NCBI GenBank assembly: GCA_028683385.1
Contig: JAQUIJ010000002.1
Location: 310,001 to 374,000 of the forward strand
Length of the DNA stretch: 64,000 nucleotides
From: Prolixibacteraceae bacterium
GTDB taxonomy: Bacteria; Bacteroidota; Bacteroidia; Bacteroidales; Prolixibacteraceae
Direction of reading: 5' to 3'
Made by a program: the position numbers and the translations under genes. Positions 17,197-25,430 of the stretch are shown one piece after another; position 1 is the stretch's first letter; every line of letters starts with the position of its first letter. Below the pieces are notes generated by a model, which worked only from the letters and a program-made list of their open reading frames with translations, searched no databases and was not told where the DNA came from.

Positions 17197-17616
17197 TTAC
17201 TTACCAGCTTCAATTACTGCATCTGGATATTTACGGCATCTCAGTAACACCGATTTGCAAAAAGCGACAAAATCTTCATAACTACCCAATCCCTCGGGAG
17301 GATTAAGAGTTTTATACTTCTCAGGATACGCCTCCAACTCTTTAATGCCTTTTTCGAGTGGCAAAATCATTTGATAAGCAAAGGTAATGTCTATTTCCTC
17401 CGGATGCCACAAAACCTCATACAGCCCAACTTTTTGTGCCATTTTATTGAGATTATGAGTGATATTGACTGAGTATAATAATGCATCATCGTAGTCATCT
17501 TCAAGTTGTTTTATTTCATCCTGAATAATTCGTTGCTTCTCATAAAGATCAGAAATATTAGCTCTAATCTCCTTAATATCAATCTCCTTTTTGAAAAAAT
17601 ACAAATCTAAACTCAT
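17197..17616 (-). CDS. Uncharacterised protein of the NITHNL type
   Basis: A soluble 139-aa protein. Residues 12-45 form a probable coiled coil (IKEIRANISDLYEKQRIIQDEIKQLEDD). The core SVNITHNLNKMAQKVGLYEVLWHPEEI and the later GLGSYEDFVAFCKSVLLRCRKYPDAVIEAGK resemble a family of short phage and bacterial proteins of unknown function that I know only by the NITHNL...W.PEE pattern. There is no signal peptide or membrane segment. It is the last cargo gene at the left end of the element, 195 bases after the ATPase gene, and its codon use is AT-rich as there. An immunity, anti-phage or phage-derived role is open. Confidence 0.65.
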   Translation of the reverse strand: MSLDLYFFKKEIDIKEIRANISDLYEKQRIIQDEIKQLEDDYDDALLYSVNITHNLNKMAQKVGLYEVLWHPEEIDITFAYQMILPLEKGIKELEAYPEKYKTLNPPEGLGSYEDFVAFCKSVLLRCRKYPDAVIEAGK

Positions 17617-17683
17617 AGTGTGTTTTTATTTGTAATAAGTAGTCATAAGTCCTAAACTAAACACAGAATACTATTTTTATAGT

Positions 17684-17773
17684 CTATCTCATCATTAAAT
17701 TGGTAAAACCGCATATCCACTTCAGGTAGTCATCATACCAGGAGAATTTGTATCCTATTTTTTTTTCGGGCAT
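17684..17773 (-). pseudogene. Remnant of an AlbA_2-type protein N-terminus
   Basis: A 29-codon frame reads MPEKKIGYKFSWYDDYLKWICGFTNLMMR-stop. The stretch SWYDDYLKWICGF is the start of many AlbA_2 (Schlafen-like) ATP-binding proteins, which continue with AN-x-x-GG and about 400 further residues that are absent. The similarity is recalled from the family and was not searched. The piece lies between the RloC-like gene and the terminal small gene. It suggests that an earlier cargo gene was lost by deletion. Confidence 0.45.
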
Positions 17774-17811
17774 ATATTCTTTGAAATAGCTCAATTTTTA
17801 ATTTCAGACTA

Positions 17812-20145
17812 TTATGCATTATTTAGTCTCGCAATCATTGAATCATAATGCACTTTGTCAATATGTTCTACTAATTTCAACACATCAGGAACTATTTTAT
17901 CTGCTTCACCAAATATATTATCATTAAATCCCGTCATAGAAGCACCATTGTCTGTTTTGTGTGAAAAGTGATTTACAAACTTTCGGATTTTGGACAGATT
18001 TTCAAAATCGTTTATTTCATCAAAGCATTTCTCTAATTTTGTTCTACCGAATTTGAATGTCAGAAAACTTTCCAACAATTGACGACAAATATTTGCAATA
18101 GTATGTGTTGTTATATAATCAGTTTGTGGATTATCGCAAAACTTTTTTACTTCAGAAAACAATAAATGGTATTCTGAGTCAAAGTAATCAAGAATATTAT
18201 CAGCATTTTCAATATTCCCATTTCTCACATCGTTTTTAATTGTTGGTTTAATTTGATAAATGCTGTGCAAATCATATTTTTTCACTTTCCCATTTTCTGT
18301 CTTTTCTTCTTTTTCAAGTTTTATCCATTCTTTTTCTAAGGTAAAAAAATGAAAACTATGTGTAAAGACAAATAGTTGTAAAGCATTTTTACATTCATTT
18401 TTAATGAAAAAATTTGCATGGAATAAATGATTTGAATCGAAACTTGAAATTGGGTCATCAATTACAACAATCGTATCTTCAATTTTATTTCCATTCTCTT
18501 TGAGTTTTGTAATAAAATAGACCAAAGCGATAGCTGTTCTCTCGCCCTCACTCAAACTTCTACTTTTGGCTTCTTCGGTATTGTTTCTTTTTACAAGATA
18601 ACCACCTTCAGTTCGGCGTTCTAAGCTCAAATCATTTCGGCCGAGAAAGTTCCATAGTTTGTCGTTAAATTCACTCAATCCGAGTGTTTCGTTGGACAAC
18701 TTGTCTTTCAGAATCTTAACATCATTTTCAAAGGCTGTTGCTTCTTTGTTGATTTTCGATTGTTCTTCTTGCAATTTGCTTATTTGTTCCAACTTATCGA
18801 AATAACCAAATTTAGCAACTTCTTCCGAGACATAATGCAATTCCAATTTTTGTTTGTTGGCTTTAACGACGTCTTCTAAACCATCAAATTTTTTGTTATG
18901 ACTTTCAATATATTGCATCACTTTATTAAAAGCAATTGTATAAATATCAATTTCTGCTATTGAAATTTCGTTAATTGCATTTTGTGGAATTTCAAATGGA
19001 TTATTCTCTTTAATAGACAATGCGAATTTCCACTCTTCAAGCTTGGTATTCAGTAAATTAATAATCTTATCATAGTTTGAAAGTGATTGTTTATAATCAT
19101 TTTGAAATTCATCGTATAATAAAGTTTCAAACGGAAATTCAGTTCTAATTTTATTGCTTTCGATCCATTCAATCCCTTTTGATAATGCCTCTTTCAACTT
19201 CTCAAACTCATCACTAAAATGCTTATTCAAATCTGCAATCCTATATTCAGGTAGAGGTTGAGCACAAAATTCACAGATTGTAGCATCTTGACCATGTATA
19301 TTTTCTTGCAACCCTTGATACACCCATTGTGCAATAGCTGGATTTTCTTTTAATCGTTCTATCGCTTTTGTTGTAATCTTAGAATTGCACAGTTCCTTCA
19401 CTCTCTCAAAAATTTTCAAAAGTATTTCTGGATCATACTTTTGTATAGAGTTTACATCAATCTTGGTTTTGTCCTGCGGTCTAATACTTTTTGATAACCG
19501 TTCAATTTCAGGAACAGACAAGGTACTTTTCTTTGTCTTAATAGAATCTGCATTTTGAGTAATGAAGTTAGATAACTTTGTTTTATCATAATTCAATAAG
19601 CGTGTATCTTCAATTTCTATTACTTTGAAATTTGCCTTGATACTTTTTGCGGCATCTGATAAAAATTTATCCGTTAAAACAGTAAATCCTTTTGCTTTTT
19701 TATCGTCAGGATTTCCGTTTAATTCAATCTCAATTTCTTTTTTTCTATGAACTTTTTTGTTTAACTCCTTTGTTTTTTCGTCTAATTCTTCTTTGTCTTT
19801 TCCCTGTCCTTCTGATATATAGATAATTCCTTTAATTTTATCATTAGGAGTAAAAACATTCTTTTCAACAAAACTTTTATTGAAAGTCTTGATATTCAAA
19901 TTATTGTCATTGACATTGTTGTGCGTAATTTGTATATTATCCGCTTCAATACTCCATTCAGACAAAAAGTATTCCTGTGATTGTTCTTTCCGTTCTAGGC
20001 ATTCAAATAAAGAGGCAAGAGTGGATTTTCCGCTACCATTCCAACCGTAAAAAAGATTATAGCGGTTGTAATCTTTAAGATTGGCGTTGTGGAAATAGTT
20101 TTGAAAAATTCTAAAATTCTTTATGCTATTGATTTTCGTAATCAT
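17812..20145 (-). CDS. AAA_13 ATPase, RloC/PrrC-like anticodon nuclease candidate
   Basis: A 777-aa SMC-like protein. Walker A is GWNGSGKST (34-42). Coiled-coil stretches flank CEFC at about 291-294, placed like the zinc hook that marks RloC. The ABC signature LSEGERTAIAL and Walker B TIVVIDDPISSFDSNH (about 537-575), with an H-loop in FVFTHSFHFF, complete the ATPase. The C-terminal part (about 680-725) reads CRQLLE...IRKFVNHFSH: an Arg, a Glu four residues later and a His 34-37 residues on, the order of the PrrC/RloC tRNA-cleaving site. RloC enzymes cut tRNA at the wobble base after phage damage to DNA and often stand beside restriction genes, as here. GC is low (16 of 60 bases at 18001-18060). 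The nuclease call is inference. Confidence 0.7.
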   Translation of the reverse strand: MITKINSIKNFRIFQNYFHNANLKDYNRYNLFYGWNGSGKSTLASLFECLERKEQSQEYFLSEWSIEADNIQITHNNVNDNNLNIKTFNKSFVEKNVFTPNDKIKGIIYISEGQGKDKEELDEKTKELNKKVHRKKEIEIELNGNPDDKKAKGFTVLTDKFLSDAAKSIKANFKVIEIEDTRLLNYDKTKLSNFITQNADSIKTKKSTLSVPEIERLSKSIRPQDKTKIDVNSIQKYDPEILLKIFERVKELCNSKITTKAIERLKENPAIAQWVYQGLQENIHGQDATICEFCAQPLPEYRIADLNKHFSDEFEKLKEALSKGIEWIESNKIRTEFPFETLLYDEFQNDYKQSLSNYDKIINLLNTKLEEWKFALSIKENNPFEIPQNAINEISIAEIDIYTIAFNKVMQYIESHNKKFDGLEDVVKANKQKLELHYVSEEVAKFGYFDKLEQISKLQEEQSKINKEATAFENDVKILKDKLSNETLGLSEFNDKLWNFLGRNDLSLERRTEGGYLVKRNNTEEAKSRSLSEGERTAIALVYFITKLKENGNKIEDTIVVIDDPISSFDSNHLFHANFFIKNECKNALQLFVFTHSFHFFTLEKEWIKLEKEEKTENGKVKKYDLHSIYQIKPTIKNDVRNGNIENADNILDYFDSEYHLLFSEVKKFCDNPQTDYITTHTIANICRQLLESFLTFKFGRTKLEKCFDEINDFENLSKIRKFVNHFSHKTDNGASMTGFNDNIFGEADKIVPDVLKLVEHIDKVHYDSMIARLNNA

Positions 20146-20215
20146 ATATTGTTAAATTAATATGGTATAAATGATTGATTTAGCATATCCTCTAATTTGA
20201 AACTCTGACTTTTTA

Positions 20216-21697
20216 TTATTCCGTTTCACCCGCCTCAATAATCCTTCCCAACGAATAAATAACCGTTTGTTCTTCAAAATTATAAACGGCATCGATAATT
20301 TCTACTAAAGCACTTTCACGGTCTTTGTGATAGCCGACAAAGAAACGTATGGCATCGTACTTTTTGAGCCAACGTTTGCCTTCGTCTATATAGGTGTATT
20401 TATTAATCATAGAGGGTTTGAGCAGGCGGTATTCTTCTTTTTTTGTACCAGCTATGATTTCTTTGAAATAAATTTCCTTGATATTGAGGGTCAATATTTT
20501 CCAACCTGTAGTATCAATGGTTTTCTTTTCTATATTTTCGGCTACCGTATGCTCAATGATAATCTGGCTGATGGTATCGTAGCTTATCGGAATTTCTTTA
20601 ATGATACACAGAATGGCTTTTTCAATAGCAGTGTAGGGTACTACAAACCATTCTTCAGGAATTTGATTACCAATGCGAACTTGTAGGCGAACATCTTTGA
20701 ACACTCTATGTATTAATGCCTCAAAGCTTGAAACATTCATATTGTAAGCTTTCCAAGTGGCAATGATCTCAACTTTGGCATTCAGGTAAGTTGGTTCATT
20801 TTCAGCATTGGCAATGCGTTCTGCCACCGTGATGGTACTGAATCCGATCTTATAAAGATTGTCGATAGACTTTATTTCCGGATTCTCGGAAAGTGACTTT
20901 AAAACATAGATATAACCTGTAGGTTTATCATTGTTTGTTGCATTGAAACGAGCTTTGAAATAATCGCTGGTGGTTTCGTTGTTTTCCCTTACGGTGAACC
21001 CGTTTTCATAAAGGGCTTTTCGGAGTGTGTCGAGCATTACGTCAGACATGGTGCCATTCTCAAAAATACAGATACTACGCCCCATTAACCTCCCTTTACG
21101 GTCACGGCTATGGTCAAGTACTTCGGCCAAATAGACCAACATGCCATCGAGAACAAAATAACAGCCCTCATTCTCCAGCTGATTAGATGTAAACTTTACA
21201 AAGCTTCGCTTTCCTGACTTTAGTTCTTCGTGCACACGGATAAATCCATCCCGATAGAGGTAAAAATCTTCACATCTTCGCCGTTGAGCAATGTAATCGG
21301 TAGCATCAATTTTGGGTGTCTTCTGTAAATGCTCCGGTACAGTTAGTATATCCAATTCATCATCTTGCATATCCAGTAGCGGATCATTAAAAAAAGCTTC
21401 AATATCCGTTTCCGTTATGTTTTTTTTAGGGCGTAGCAGTTCAAACCTGTCATACGGTAAGAGATGGTTTAGTTTCTCACTATCGCTCAGGAATCCCTGC
21501 AGGCGACCGAGCATAAGCTTTTCTTTCCTGCCTTTTGTTTCGCTCGGTAATCGGTTATGCTGTTCGTAAAAGGCGTTGATTTCTTCAAATGATTGAACTA
21601 ATCGGTCACTGGAAGTCGTTTTTATTTCCGTTGGTTTGACATCCGAAAACAAAGGGTCGTTGAAAATGTCCTGTAGTTCTTTTTCAATATCCATCAT
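20216..21697 (-). CDS. GIY-YIG (T5orf172) nuclease fused to an ASCH domain
   Basis: A 493-aa protein with an unassigned N-terminal part (1-255, including a DUF-like helical region with two similar pieces, LQDIFNDPLFSD and IEAFFNDPLLDM), a GIY-YIG domain (about 260-355) and an ASCH domain (about 397-487). GIY-YIG marks are GYIYVLKS, NLYKIGFST, the catalytic Arg region AERIANAE and the metal Glu in SSFEALIHRVFKD. ASCH marks are the strand WKILTLNIKEIYF and the signature GTKKEEYRLL (GxKxxExR). ASCH relatives bind modified or flipped nucleotides, so this may be a nuclease guided by base modification. The ATG at 21697 starts just after the helicase stop; a TTG at 21721 is possible. Confidence 0.8.
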   Translation of the reverse strand: MMDIEKELQDIFNDPLFSDVKPTEIKTTSSDRLVQSFEEINAFYEQHNRLPSETKGRKEKLMLGRLQGFLSDSEKLNHLLPYDRFELLRPKKNITETDIEAFFNDPLLDMQDDELDILTVPEHLQKTPKIDATDYIAQRRRCEDFYLYRDGFIRVHEELKSGKRSFVKFTSNQLENEGCYFVLDGMLVYLAEVLDHSRDRKGRLMGRSICIFENGTMSDVMLDTLRKALYENGFTVRENNETTSDYFKARFNATNNDKPTGYIYVLKSLSENPEIKSIDNLYKIGFSTITVAERIANAENEPTYLNAKVEIIATWKAYNMNVSSFEALIHRVFKDVRLQVRIGNQIPEEWFVVPYTAIEKAILCIIKEIPISYDTISQIIIEHTVAENIEKKTIDTTGWKILTLNIKEIYFKEIIAGTKKEEYRLLKPSMINKYTYIDEGKRWLKKYDAIRFFVGYHKDRESALVEIIDAVYNFEEQTVIYSLGRIIEAGETE

Positions 21698-21701
21698 GGC
21701 A

Positions 21702-23639
21702 TCAACGATTTTTATCCACAAATTTTTGTTTCTCTTTTCGAATTACGGCAATAGCCTGTGCCAACCGCTTATTGAACGGATTCGGGTCGGTCAATTCGGG
21801 CAAGGCACCGTTGTGTTCTTCTTTGAACTGAGGAAGATATTTTTTGAAAAGAATAACAGCTTCCTCAATAGGCATATCGATTCTGCTTTCTTCAATCACA
21901 TTCTGAACGACCTTGAGTACGGGAGCAGTAACCGATTTGGAAAGGATTTCATAGCCCCGTTGGAACGGATTTATTGTATCAATAAGGTTAATGCTAAGGT
22001 TGTCGATATTGATAAAACGCCGACCAATAACCATAAAGGTATTGCCTGCACTCTGTTCAACAGTAGCACCTTTGGTTACAGCATCAAGAACTAGATGTTG
22101 GCGGACTTCTTCGACCTCGTCGGGTGAAAGTTCCGGGTATTTTTCCTGAATAATTTTTGGAATTAGCACCTGGTTTATGACTTCGGGCGCAATGCCGCCA
22201 CCCATAGAACGAACAATCATCTCGTCCTGCAAAATAGTGGCCTTGAGGTCGGTTAAATCACCCGTTACAATTTCTTTGGTACGTTCGGACGAAAGCGGTT
22301 TCAGGCCTTCCACAAATATACGAGGCATGTCATCGTCTCCCGACTCTTCGTCTTTCCTGGTTTTGAAATTCCACGAAGGAGCCATTACCTGTTCCATAAG
22401 CAACGAAACGGTAATTGCTTTCAGCATATCGTTAACTGCAGTTTCCACTTTTTGCTGCACGGCATCGGGGCAGGCAATCAGGTTGGTAAACTGTGCGTGC
22501 GATTTTCCTTCACAGTCGCGAGTACAACGCCCGATAATCTGAACTACTTCGGTCAGGCTTCCCCGTACTCCAATGGTGAGACAATGTTCGCACCATTGCC
22601 AGTCAAAACCTTCTTTTGCTGTACCGAGCGCAATAATAATATCAACCGCATCGCGGCTGTGCATCCGTTGCAGGAAGGCCTGCAATTGCAAGCGTTCACG
22701 CGGATTGTCCTCTACCAGATCTGCAATTTTGAGAGTACGGTTATCGGGAGTTTTGACTGTATAGATACGTGTTTCATAGTTGATATTTATGGTTTCACCA
22801 ATCCGGTCAATGATCTGTTTTACTTCGTCGTATTTATCGCCTGTAGAAGCACGTGAATTGACCGAGGGGATATGAATGATTGTTTTCTTATCAGGGTCTA
22901 ACACCTCCATAATGGCCGAAAGATATGACCCTTGATAAAAATGGTAGCCAATTCCAAGGCTTTTCAGGTATTTGTAACCGTTTAGTTGTTCGTAATAGTT
23001 GTAAGTGACCGGATAGAACCGGTTTTCATCGTCGGCGCGGAGTACCGGCACGCCATCGCCCCGGAAGTAAGAGCCAGTCATGGCAACTATGTGGGCTTTG
23101 GTTTGTGTCATCAGGCGGTGAACCAAATCACCTAAACCACTATTGGCATCGGCTGACACGTGGTGAAATTCGTCGATAGCCAACAGGCAATCATTAAAGG
23201 AATTATCACTTAGTTCTTTTGTTGCAAAACGCAAAGTTGCATGTGTACAAACCAAAATGTGAGCTTGCGTATCGGTTGTAAACTCCTTGAATCGTTTGAC
23301 TTTGTTTTGCTCGTTTTCGGCATCGCAAAGATTATAGTATTTGGCAACCCTCCAATCTGTAAAAAAGCCAAACTTTGCCAGATCGGTATTTGAAAATGAA
23401 CGTCCGATTGTTTTTTCGGGAACAGCAATAATCGCTTTTTTGAGACCCTGGTAGTGCAGTTTGTCTAAAGCAAGAAACATCAAAGCACGGCTTTTGCCGG
23501 AAGCGGGAGGAGCTTTCAGCAAAATGTATTGTTTGTTCCGGGCTTCGTAAGCCTTTGCCTGCATTTGCCGCATACCCAATTCGTTAGTATTGGTTGCTTT
23601 GCCTGTTTGGGCGTAGTTTATGTTGACGATATTTTCCAT
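21702..23639 (-). CDS. DEAD/DEAH-type helicase of the restriction-like cassette
   Basis: A 645-aa superfamily 2 helicase. Motif I is APPASGKSRAL (about 43-53), motif II is LLAIDEFHHVS (DEFH), motif III is VAMTGSYFRGD, and motif VI is VVQIIGRCTRDCEG. About 200 C-terminal residues follow without a recognised domain. Such helicases serve as the translocating motor of restriction systems. It lies 4 bases upstream of the GIY-YIG-ASCH gene and 390 bases after the AlbA_2 gene. A perfect 12-bp inverted repeat precedes its ATG. Nothing in it looks like a nuclease, so cleavage must come from a partner, most simply the GIY-YIG protein. Confidence 0.85.
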   Translation of the reverse strand: MENIVNINYAQTGKATNTNELGMRQMQAKAYEARNKQYILLKAPPASGKSRALMFLALDKLHYQGLKKAIIAVPEKTIGRSFSNTDLAKFGFFTDWRVAKYYNLCDAENEQNKVKRFKEFTTDTQAHILVCTHATLRFATKELSDNSFNDCLLAIDEFHHVSADANSGLGDLVHRLMTQTKAHIVAMTGSYFRGDGVPVLRADDENRFYPVTYNYYEQLNGYKYLKSLGIGYHFYQGSYLSAIMEVLDPDKKTIIHIPSVNSRASTGDKYDEVKQIIDRIGETININYETRIYTVKTPDNRTLKIADLVEDNPRERLQLQAFLQRMHSRDAVDIIIALGTAKEGFDWQWCEHCLTIGVRGSLTEVVQIIGRCTRDCEGKSHAQFTNLIACPDAVQQKVETAVNDMLKAITVSLLMEQVMAPSWNFKTRKDEESGDDDMPRIFVEGLKPLSSERTKEIVTGDLTDLKATILQDEMIVRSMGGGIAPEVINQVLIPKIIQEKYPELSPDEVEEVRQHLVLDAVTKGATVEQSAGNTFMVIGRRFINIDNLSINLIDTINPFQRGYEILSKSVTAPVLKVVQNVIEESRIDMPIEEAVILFKKYLPQFKEEHNGALPELTDPNPFNKRLAQAIAVIRKEKQKFVDKNR

Positions 23640-24047
23640 CTGTTTTATTCATTAAACCTAACAGATTTCTAGTATCTGTTAGGTTGTTCATTCTTTATGT
23701 GAGCAGCTCCGTACATTTTTAGTTGTAGCTGGGTACCTGCTTTATATTTCTAGTTCTTATATATTTGACTGTCAATTAGAAATTATTATTACAACTAGGT
23801 ACCAATTTGATATGAACCTAGGTACTAAACCTATTTATCCGGTAATTTCCGGCAACTTAGCTCAGGAATAAAGCACTCATTATCAGCTTGAAACTTATTC
23901 TTTTCCGGCAAATCCGGTAATTACACCCAGATAACGTCTCCCATAATCCGGTAATTTCCGGTAAATAATAGCTATCAAGTGACTTTGTATTGTGTTGCAT
24001 GACAGCAATTTAAAAACGACCGGTTGTTTTTATCCGGTAATTTCCGG
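23640..24047 (-). repeat. CCGG-type palindromic repeats between the AlbA_2 and helicase genes
   Basis: The near-palindrome CCGGTAATTTCCGG occurs exactly at 23839-23852, 23948-23961 and 24034-24047, and as a shortened form at 23905-23917. The first copy met on the minus strand codes the last residues (LPEITG) of the AlbA_2 protein; the other full copies also read LPEITG or ITG in their own frames. Nearer the helicase, GGTACC recurs at 23732-23737 and 23798-23803, with GGTACT at 23821-23826. No gene is supported in this gap. Confidence 0.75.
23655..23685. promoter_or_regulatory. Perfect 12-bp inverted repeat before the helicase gene
   Basis: AACCTAACAGAT (23655-23666) and ATCTGTTAGGTT (23674-23685) pair fully around 7 bases and stand 15 bases before the helicase ATG. 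It lacks a T-tract, so an operator or a translation-blocking hairpin fits better than a terminator. Confidence 0.55.
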
Positions 24048-25430
24048 TAATTCTTTATTCGTTCTAACGTATTTAGTTGAAGGACCATCACCGATGCGAT
24101 TAATCCATTCACCTTCCAATAATTTGCTAATATCGTTTCTTGCTGTTTTTTCTGAAATTTTACCTTCAAAAAACTTTTCAAAGTCTTCTCTGGTAAATTC
24201 ATAACCAATTTTCAAGCTTTTGAGATAATCCAACATTCTTTCATTCACATCAATAGGCTTTGAGATACCATAAAGAGTGAGGGTCGTGTAGCCACTTTGT
24301 GTTGTCCATTCAGGAGCTTTCAGTTTAAGTTCATCAAATCTGGTTTTAATCAAACTAAGCCCTCTACCAAGTTTTTCAATTTTCCCCCGGAGATAAAACA
24401 TGTGTGCAATCGTTGGATTTCGAAGCACAGAATGGTGTTCGTGAATTTTATTTTTTCCGGTAATAATATCGGAAGGTATTTCACCTGAGTTTATTATCTC
24501 AATTTTATCAGAATAAATATTGATAGTGATATCTCCTGAAATATCTGCATAATCACGGTGTATCATTGCATTTAGTACAGCTTCGTCTAAAGCATCAGTG
24601 GGATATTTAGGTCTGTTGGTTCTATCCCATTGATCATGCCTGAATTCGCTAATCATGGGGAGATTGCGTACAAAATATTCCTGAATTCGATTAAATGCTG
24701 CAAACAAGTTATCTTCAATTAACAGCGTATCATCGAATTTGCTTCCGGTTTTACCATATGGCATTACAGTTATACGTATTTGGCATTGAGAAATATACTG
24801 CAGAGGATCTTTCCCAAATAAAATGATACTTCCGTTACGAACCAAATTCATATCTACCAACTGAAAATAGTTCAGGAATCCTGAAACATCAGTTGGAAGA
24901 CTTTTACCCCGACCCCAATTAATGGCTTCTTTAATCGTAGTGTTAATTTCATTTTCTACAAGGTCATCTAAGGTAGCATCGAGTGCTGTTTGTTTTTCCC
25001 ATGTTGAAGTATATTCATTCGAAGTTCTCAACAATAAACTTATTTCATCAGGGGTTGCAGCTAGAGTTTTACTACCACTACGCACATAATATTTCTTTGA
25101 ATAGGAATATGGCTGTCTGGATCCTTTAATCACATTGACAAGCAAAACCTGTTGATTGTTGTACTCTTCAATACGAACATCTACTAAAGGTTGTGGGAAT
25201 ATCTCATCTAAGATTTGTTGTTTAAGTTCAACAAGTTTAGCTACTAAGTTATTAGAAATATCTCTGAACTCTTTCCCATTATAGCCAACCAGTACCCAGC
25301 CTCCCTGCGTATTGAGAAAAGAACATATTGCCTGCAAAATCTGAGGAGAATTAAATTCTGCCACAAATTCAATTTCTATATTTTCTTTGTGCTGAATTAA
25401 TTCAGCTATAAATGAAGTTTCTTTGCTCAT
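24030..25430 (-). CDS. AlbA_2 (Schlafen-like) / HATPase_c_4 ATP-binding protein
   Basis: A 466-aa protein. The AlbA_2 domain (about 12-130) has ENIEIEFVAEF, the glycine-rich SFLNTQGGWVLVGYNG and YYVRSGSKTLAATPDEI. The middle (about 250-375) holds the GHKL-like HATPase_c_4 segment: DALDEAVLNAMIHRDYADISGDITINIYSDKIEIINSGEI. A winged-helix end (about 395-450) has FTREDFEKFFEGKISEKTARNDISKLLEGEWI. These proteins are often miscalled RecG-like helicases; none of the helicase motifs is present. It overlaps the DUF4062 gene by 4 bases (ATGA), so the pair is translationally coupled and probably acts together. A regulatory or sensor role in defence is inferred. Confidence 0.82.
   Translation of the reverse strand: MSKETSFIAELIQHKENIEIEFVAEFNSPQILQAICSFLNTQGGWVLVGYNGKEFRDISNNLVAKLVELKQQILDEIFPQPLVDVRIEEYNNQQVLLVNVIKGSRQPYSYSKKYYVRSGSKTLAATPDEISLLLRTSNEYTSTWEKQTALDATLDDLVENEINTTIKEAINWGRGKSLPTDVSGFLNYFQLVDMNLVRNGSIILFGKDPLQYISQCQIRITVMPYGKTGSKFDDTLLIEDNLFAAFNRIQEYFVRNLPMISEFRHDQWDRTNRPKYPTDALDEAVLNAMIHRDYADISGDITINIYSDKIEIINSGEIPSDIITGKNKIHEHHSVLRNPTIAHMFYLRGKIEKLGRGLSLIKTRFDELKLKAPEWTTQSGYTTLTLYGISKPIDVNERMLDYLKSLKIGYEFTREDFEKFFEGKISEKTARNDISKLLEGEWINRIGDGPSTKYVRTNKELPEITG

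Noticed and set aside
24030-24047. LPEITG at the AlbA_2 C-terminus as a sortase signal
   Set aside because: The sortase motif is LPxTG with a hydrophobic segment and a basic tail; this protein has neither, is cytoplasmic by pattern, and the organism is Gram-negative.
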